A stretch of 64,000 nt of DNA. Origin: Solea solea (lineage: Eukaryota; Chordata; Actinopteri; Pleuronectiformes; Soleidae). Below, piece after piece: positions 24,801-33,800 of the stretch. Location of the stretch: contig NC_081154.1 in NCBI RefSeq assembly GCF_958295425.1, positions 12,064,938 to 12,128,937 of the forward strand, in the 5' to 3' direction. The translations under genes and the position numbers were made by a program. A model generated the notes under the pieces. The model made no database searches. It worked only from the letters and a program-made list of their open reading frames with translations, and was not told where the DNA came from. The first letter of the stretch is position 1; every line of letters begins with the position of its first letter.

Positions 24801-27800
24801 TTCACTGTGTCAAGCATGGGTTGAGTCATCTGACTAAAGAACAAACAGCAAAGCCCTGCAGAAAGACAGCTGACCTGCTGCTGAAATTCAGCGTTAAAGC
24901 ATGTCATGTTGTCAATATCGCATTAAGCGAGGTAACGCTCTGTTTTTCTGTATGTGCGACAACAAACAGGCGAGATGAATGTGCATCTGCTTTACCGTGT
25001 TGATTAATGACAAACAATTTAGCACGAGGCATTAGCTACAAGAGGAGGGCAGGATTAGGTTTTCATGCATAATTAAGGATCTTTATCTCACAGATTTTGT
25101 TTTATTCGCCTGCTATAGGTGTCAGAGAAACAACACTTTCCTGCTCAGGAAGGTAGCAGACCTGTTTGCTGGCAAGCTCTGAGGAGAGGCTGGAATAGTG
25201 TCAGGGAATCAGCTTTCCCTGGATGCAGCCGGTCCATTGAGCTCCCCACAGGGAACCCAGACCCTAACAGGAAGTCTCCTCAGATGAAAACCACCAGCGT
25301 AGAGCCCCTCAAGTGTACTCCTCTGCATGGAACAAAATATACAGAGCCCTGCCGACCACACACTCTGCTGCAAGGCACAAACAGCACAGAGGCACACAGG
25401 TCCAATACTTCTTTGCATAGGACAAGCAGAATCCAGCCCATAAAGGCAACAGCTCCAGTGCAAATACAAACAAACTCTGCTGTGACAACACTCATTCCTC
25501 AGAACAAAGCCAGCTTCTCCTCCATCACCATCTCCTCCAGGAAAGTGAGCAGATCAGCAAGTCTGCCCGGCTCAAACACCCACAGTCCCCTCTCTCAGTC
25601 CAGTAGACCTCCTTCTCCCCTCCTAACTCAGCAGTCCATGGATCAAACCTCCAGGCATGTCACAATGCAGAGGAAGGCCACTATAGTAAAAGTGACAGAG
25701 CAAAGGGTGATGTCCAGCCCTGTACCGAGCACACAAAGAGTAGGCCCACCAACAGCTGGCAACCACTTGGACACGGTTGTCCACAGGAGAAAGGCTACCA
25801 TCATCAAAGTGACGGAGCACAGGGAGAGCTACAGTCCAGCTAATGTAGGGTCCAGGATGAGACACCCAGAGTACAGACACAGCTACACAGAGGGAGGGTT
25901 CAAAGACAACGACACATGGAGTAGGGAAAACCATTCTCAACCCATTGCAGCACCTATATATCACAATTTGGATTCCACAAAGAGGACAGATCCTTGTGTA
26001 GCATCAAACACATCAACCACACATCCAGGGAAAGACGGTGGAAGTCTACACAGATCCACACTGAGTCTTTTTGTTAGCAACCCCCCTGCCACAGCAGCAC
26101 CCGCTCCCTCTGAGGTTTCTCCAAATGCTGTTGGACATAGATCGGACAGGCCGCCCAGGCCACTGAGCTGCTATGGCAATCTGTTTGGACACACTGAGCC
26201 GAGCAAGGAGAATGTGACACACCAGCCTGCCAGGAAATGGAGCTTGGGGCTCCCACAAGAGCCCAACATCAACCCTATGAACTCCATCAGCCCTGGAACA
26301 GCGGTAAAAGGAGCAGGTCAGCAAGTGGCACACACACTTAAGCCAAACAGAGACAAGGGGGAACGACTGCCTGCACCAGAGGATTTGACAAGGAGGGCGT
26401 CTACGTCTCTGACTCTCATCCAGGCTCCGGGTAGGTTCTTCTTTCCTACTCTGACAGTCAGTACACAGGCTCCCTTTGTCTCTGGTCTCCATTGTCAAAG
26501 CACTGTGTTGTCTAATTATACTCCGTCTTTAGTGCCATTTCTGTGCTCGAACTTGACGTTACTTCTCACACTGCCACATTCTGGTTTGATGTTGTTTGTC
26601 ACTCCACTGCCTGACTCAGTATGTTTACATGACATTCACAAAAAAGCAAATTACTGTCTTCCACCAGAACCAGACTTTGAAAAATGTTTTTCATAGTTGG
26701 ACTAACACATCCATCCATCCATCCGGGGGGGCACTGGTGCCATCTCAGCTGACATTGGGAGATTACATTACATTACATTACATGTCATTTAGCAGACGCT
26801 TTTATCCAAAGCGACTTACAATAAGTGCATTTAAACATTTGGGTACAAATAAGAGCTAGAAATAAGTAAGAGCTTCAAGTAAATCAAACTATGAAGTGCT
26901 AGTCATAAGTGCGATAAATATTTTTTTTTTTTTTTGTCGTCGTCGTTATCGTCTTAGTCGAGGTAGAGTCGGAAGAAATGTGTTTTTAGTCGGCGGTGGA
27001 AGATGTGGAGGCTTTCTGCTGTCCGGATGTCGATGGGGAGCTCGTTCCACCATTTGGGAGCGAGGACAGTGAACAGTCTCGAGTTCTGTAAATGCCTCTG
27101 CGATCCTCTCAGTGAGGGGGGAGCGAGCCGGTTTGCCGATGCAGAGCGAAGTGGGCGGGCTGGGGTGTAGGTTTTGATCATGTCCTGGAGATAGGCGGGG
27201 TCACACTCTGGACGGGTCGCCAGTCCATCACAGGGCAACACTCACACCTACGGTCAATTTAGAGTGTCCAGTTTACCTAATCCCCATATTGCATGTTTTT
27301 GGACTGTGGGAGGAAGCCGGAGAACCTGGAGAAAACCCACACACACACGGGGAGAACATGCAAACTCCTTGCAGAAAGGCCCTTGTTAAGACCGGGTCTC
27401 GAACCTGGTTCTTTTTGCTGCAAAGGCACTAACGCACACAAATAATGCAATTAGGAGATTAGGAGACAAGCTACTTCTGCATGTATACATTTAGACCAGA
27501 GTGCTCAGTGCATGTTTCCATTTCTGGCTAATAGCACACAATGAGACAACCAGGACAAAAACATCAGGCTGGTACAGTTTTAAAATGTGGATATTTTTAA
27601 GCTAATGGATGGTAAAAGACTTTGAATGGTACTCTGCCCCCTAGTGGGAAGGAGGGGGACACACATATTATTCAATAAATCAATTCCCTATTAGTGCTTG
27701 AATACTGGGACAAGGGCAGTAGACTGATTGAACAGCCGTCCTGTGCATGAACACATACTGGTTATTAGTCATTATTACAACGTATTGAAATCAAATTCCT

Positions 27801-30800
27801 TCACCAGCAGCTGCAAGTGCTAATACCAGAGATGTTTGCTGATGTTGAATAACCTGCCCAGGATGCAGAGCCCCCCCCCCCCCCCCCCCCCCAACACCTA
27901 CAGACACTTTCTCATTTTCACCTTCTCTCATTTTCCCGACATACGTCTTTGTATGCAAAGTCTATTCCTGTCTCATATGGAGGCACGAGGGAGGCAGAGA
28001 AATCACACGCTGCTAAACGTGGTGAAAATAAAGTATTAAGATGTGTTAGATACAGTTTTAGCCTGCACATGTGTATGTGTCTTATATGTTTTTTTTTGTT
28101 TTTTACTTTATGGAAACTTTGCTTTGAGGGATGTTTGACTGAGTGAATGATAAAGGGAATTAAGCTCAGCATTTTGGTGAATAAACTTGCCTCTTTGTTT
28201 TTGTTATGTGCTTCTGGGGGATTGAATGAAGAGATTCATTTAAGTCTTTATTGTTATCAAGGTGTACATTTTTCAGCTCACTGAATGTTGTCAGGCAAAA
28301 CGTCACCATTTGCCAGCTTTTCTGGGTTAATGGTGTTTTTGTTTTTTACAGAACTGGAAAAAAAACATCCAGTGCTGTATCACTAAATAATCAAATATGT
28401 AAGATGCAAAGCCATGAAAAGCCTGACTGTCCTATTTATCTGTTTTTGCTCTAAGTCTGTTGGCAGACACTTCCTCAATTCCTCATATTTCTGAACTGAT
28501 GTATGTCACTACAACATTCCCACAAGATTGTTTGAAAATGTGAAATAGTTCAAAACAGTCATTTGGTGAATATTGGAGCAAATAATTAACACGCTGTGTG
28601 GCTGTGCCTCTTTATTCACGATGTCTCTCCTCCATGTGAAATTATTAATTATTCTTTTAATCACATTCATTAAGAGTGTCATCAATTAATTAGCGAGACC
28701 TGGGGCAATGTCATTTAAACTCAATGTCTGACACGGTCAGCCTCCACACGTGGCAGGATGTTACGCAACAGTGTTAAAAACCTTATGGCGAGTTCATCAG
28801 AAGCCAAATGTCGAGTCAGTAACAGCCCGGTGTGTCACAGTTACATCAAAGCACCTTTTTATTGTTTCAGATCCCAACTCACATCAGTCTCCAGAGCAGG
28901 TGCTCGCACTCAACGCGGCTGCAGTCATCGCAAATATCAAGCTCCAAAGACAACTCAGTAAAAAGAAAACATCAAATGGCAATTCTGCAAAGGACTCCAC
29001 CGCGCCACCACTCCAGGGAAATACTGGTATTATTACTTCTCTCTTTCCCCTTCATACTTAATCTGAATTTTTTTGTTTTCATGTTGTAAATCATTGATCT
29101 TGGTAACAATTAGCTGAGAACGCTGCAAGCTCAACACTTTGTTTTCAGAGCTATATCCTCGATTGGATCGATACTGATGCAGTGAAATTCCTCAGCTCTT
29201 GCATACTGTGCCTATTTGATTCATACCAAGAAGTAATATGTCACAACAGGTCCGGGGGGGCTATTGAGCGACTGAGCGTCGCAGTCGGGCATGTGATGTC
29301 AAGCCAGGTGTAAATGAAACACAGACAATGTGATTTTCTCTGCCTTGGTAGTGACAGATATGCGTAAGACACAACTTGATCAAGTCCCTGTCAGGCACCA
29401 CAGTACGCCTCATGCTGCATTTGTTCCGCTGAGTCCTGAGCCTGAAACTTCACCTGAGATGGTTTCCCTACAGGTGAGTTCAGAGGCAATAATTATAAAA
29501 TATTTACACAGTACATTTTTGTAGGATCATAGTGACTCTAAAAGTGTCAGTTTAACACCAATTCTGCTCAAGACTGTTTTCAGTTGAACTGGTTCAATGT
29601 TACATTACTCTAAAAGTTAAATTTAAATAGTTTGTGTTATTTTTAGACTGTTTGGTCCATAGACCTAAAAAAAAATAAAGATTTGAGGGGAAAAAACAAC
29701 AAAACTATTTTATTTTCCCCTTTTTTTGTTAAATTTCTCAAAAATTACAGTAAAAAACTGCAAAATTACTATAAAAATGAACTCATTTGTATGGATTTGG
29801 AGAATGTTTGGAGCTCCACTTGTGGTTAATTATCTAGTCACATAGGCTTAAATAATTTGTGTATATAAGCAGCATGTTTTTAGATTTTTCTTCTTTTTTT
29901 TTAGGAAGCCTTGCAAAAGTCCAAACCAAACTTCATCCATCGATCCCAAGGCAGAGTGCAGGAGTTGGAAAGGAGAGTGCAGGAAAGACGAGAGAAGGCG
30001 TGTTCTGTGGCTCCTCAGACCAGAGCTGTTCTTAAGCAAAGAGCCCACCGCGTCCAGCCTTCCTCTCTGAACGGTACTGTACCAGCAGCTGCCCTCACCC
30101 CGTCTCTCTCACTGTACATCCCATAGTGCCTGTGCAGCTGCAGCGACTATTTGCCACTTGGTCAATCACACAGACAGATGTGGCAGAGAGCAACAGTGTG
30201 GCTGTCAATCAAATGTCCCAAACTGCTGACAGGATGCTTCCCCATGACAGGCAAACATCACATTCAAATTCTGTACTTCTATTAAGCACAAGAATTCATT
30301 TACTGAGACTGCACTGAAAAAGGTAAATAAATAAATAAATAAATCTCACTAAGTAAAGAATTCCTTGAAAAGGACGACCGGCACATTTGAGACAATATGC
30401 AAGAAAAAGCACTTGAGGTAAGAATAAGAAACAAATGACCTTATTGCATAGAAAATAAAAGTGCTCTTCGGTAGAATAACGCATTTTTCCAGCACTTGAT
30501 TTCACTGGAAACATTTCCGTGACCTTCAAATGTCATTAAAGTGTTGATGCAGTGTTCTGTCTGAGAGAGAGAGTCGAGCCTCACCACAGACAATGTAGAT
30601 GTGGCACAGATTGTGTGGCTGTCGTCCTGCCCTCTAGTGGCTGTAACAGAAGAATACACACAAGTGGTTCAATGACAACCTGGATCACAGACAACAAACA
30701 ACAACAAAAATGACTCTATGAGGGCACATTAATCTGATGACGCCCCCTTAGCTGTAAAAATGTGTCATTTCCTGCATGATGGCAATACAAAATGATGACA

Positions 30801-33800
30801 TTTATTAATTAAATTATACTTAATTATAAAATGTCTTGTTGTGCAAGGAGAGAAGAAGGTTGGCCTTTTTCATTTAAATGATATGAAATAAGATAATAAA
30901 TAATGGGAGTGTAATAAGTTGCTTTTTTCTTTTTCTGTCTTCAAACACCAGTAATAAGATGTGCTGCGGTGCCTTTGAGCCTTCAACTCAATCAGTAATG
31001 TGTGTGTGTGTGTTTTTCTTCCTTCTCCCTCTCACATACATGCTCTTGTGAGTCCAGATAACCTTGTCAGACCTGGAGATAGAGGCTTTACGGGGAAAGA
31101 GATGTATCTCGGATCCAAGCGGTACGTTTCATCTCAATCTCTATCACGGCGCGCTGTCGGATGCTTTCTTTTTTGTGGGCAGATTAATCCTTGAATCTCC
31201 TGAATCGTTTTCACACAAGGAGGCTTGAACAGCCGGCGTCAATGACATCTCCACACAAAAATATGCTGCTCTTTTTTTTTTCTTTGCCAATACTTTTGCA
31301 GTATAATTATTTTTTCTCTGCTGCATTTGTTTACTTCCCTCTTGGAAGATCCAGGAATATATGGACTTATTTGCATACAGTAGATGATATATAGGAAGCG
31401 GTGCATGGACTGTGTTCAAAAAGGAGAAAATACATTACATTCAGTTTTGTTCAATACTGTCAAAAATATAGTTTTTTGGCAATTGCTTCTAATCATTTTT
31501 GCATTTCACTTCAACAGCAACTCATTTAAACGCACAAACTGTTTCTTACAGGAAACTTGCCGAGGCGAGGAGGAAGAAAGATGGAGAGAGGAACAGGGAG
31601 GTGTGTTTGAGCAACAGACAGAGAGTTGAACTTTTCAAAAAGGTAATTCCTTTTTGTGTTTAATGTACACCAGTGAAGCCCCAGCCAAGCAGATTTTTAA
31701 GGGGTTTGTGTATAGATTATTTTTACTTTGACTGAATGGTGCAGCCCCTGAAGTGAAATAAATATGGTGATTCACCGAACACATAAAAAAAAAAGGAATA
31801 AAGCAACAGCTTGCTACTTTACTGTGACAACGGGATAAATAGAATTGTGTCTATGACCCAAGAGCGACTGAGTAAGTAATCACACATTTTTCTTTTTTTT
31901 TATCCTACAGGATTACTTAAACTCTGCAAAGAGTGAAACCCCTTTTTGCAATAATGACCAACACTAAAAGGGCTCAGTAATAATGTCTTGTTCTCACTCC
32001 ACAGTTGTGCAGCTGTTAAACGTAATGACAGTAAATGATGTAGTACATCTGCGCTGGTTAATTACAGAGATTGCTATAAAGTCAGACACATTCGACTGAA
32101 CCTAAATTACATTTAAATACGAGAACTGCGCTGTGAATGGATTGCGTCTGTGTTTCTTCTGCAGGAGAGGACAGGATGGACTTGTATAAGCTTCATAAGA
32201 GAAAACGATAGTGAACAAAGACTCTTGATTATTATGAATTAATGAGGGTCTTTATCTGTACATCAGATTTGATGAAGCAGAATTTAAATTAAACAGGTAC
32301 AGTCAAGATCCATCCATCCATTTTCTACCACTTTATCCTCCACATGAGGGTCGTGGGGGGAGCTGTGCCAATCTCAGCTGACATAAGGCGATAGGTGGGG
32401 TCAAAGATGGACAGGTCGTCAGTGCATCACAGGGACACATAGAGACAAACAACCATCCACTCTCACACTCACACCTACGTCCAATTTACCTAATACCCAT
32501 ATTGCATGTTTTTGGTCTGTGGGAGGAAACCGGAGAACCCGTAGAAAACCCCCCCAACACACACAGGGAGAACATGCAAGCTCCATGCAGAAAGACCCTT
32601 GTTCCTCTTTGTTTTTAATATTTAATATATAAATACCATCTTTTAAGAGAGGTCATTCTGATAATAATAATAATGATAATAATAATAATAATAATAATGG
32701 TATAAAAAAGTATTCTTATTACTTAAAATAACAAAATGTCAATATTTACATTGCTGCATTTCACTTATAAAACATTAAAGCTACAACAGTGAAAAAATGA
32801 GTTGATGGGTTATGTTTTATTGAATATTCCAGCTGGGGACACATGGAGGAAAAGTGGCTCACACTGTTGCCTTGCAGCTAAAAGACCTGGGTCCGAGACC
32901 CTATCCAAACAAGGGCCTGTCTACATGGAGCTTTGATGTTCTGCCCGTGTGTGCGTGGGTTTTCTCCTGATACTCGTGTTTCTTCCCACTGTCCAGAAAC
33001 ACGCAGAGGTTAATCAAACACTCTAAATTGGTGTGAATGTGAGCGTGAATGGTTGTTTCATCGCTGTAATGGACTGTGACCTGGTCAGCGTGTGCCCTCC
33101 CTTTCATCCTATGTCAGCTGGGATTGTCTCCAGCTCCTCACGCCCCCTCATGTAGGGGATAAAGCAGTAGATCATGAATATTCAAGCTGTTGATGTGTTC
33201 TTGGAGTTCATCTCTGCTGCCAGAGCAATGTGGTTTTTATTCCACTAGAGGTCACCGCTGCCCAATTTTTGCTACGTACCTCGCAGTTCTCCTGGCACTT
33301 TGAGGACAAAAGTCAGCCTTAAAAAATACACTTCATCACGTCATTTTCATTAAGTGAAGAGACCGTTGGAGTTTATTTTTCCAATGGGCAATAATTACTT
33401 ACCTCCTCAGCCCAGAGTTTTATTTTCCAGAGAAGTGTGGTCGCCCACATTCACTCTCCCCCCACCCCACGCCCTGTCTGTACAGAAACAGTGAACAGTC
33501 TCATTGTGCTGGGAGTATAAGGCATGTGTCCCCCGTGGAACAATAGGCCCCTCAGTGGCAGAGCGAGCTACAGTGCAGTGCCACCATTCAGACGAACTGC
33601 AGACCGAGCGGCTGTCCACACACAGCTGCTCCACCTACACTGCTGCTGTGGCAGATAACACAGTTCCCTGTGATTTGCTCTGCCAGAGGATCCAGCAATG
33701 GAGCTGGGAACCCAAACAGTCTGGGTGACAGTGCAGCAGCTACTGGTCTTTGTGTGTGGATTAGACCTGAAAAATCTGCACACACCACACAGTCCTGAGT

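Larger units (their letters stand above)
26431..28870 (+). other. C10orf90: C10orf90 intron 4
   Basis: Holds the interrupted repeat R copy 2 with its LINE insertion, a CTCF-like site at 27635-27648, a C22 run at 27871-27892 and an AT-rich homeobox-site-like stretch at 28615-28700. No exon was seen. Confidence 0.7.

Noticed and set aside
24509..25003. 164-codon plus-strand open frame in C10orf90 intron 3
   Set aside because: No domain, no splice sites matching the gene, Cys-rich random-looking composition.
26954..27241. 95-codon minus-strand frame as a host gene
   Set aside because: It is the C-terminal tail of a LINE polyprotein, with its first residues contributed by flanking repeat R.
31071..31121. 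Alternative acceptor 13 bp into C10orf90 exon 8 (CCTTGTCAG)
   Set aside because: It shifts the frame and destroys the GKEMYLGSKR match of the ALMS motif; the acceptor at 31057 keeps it.
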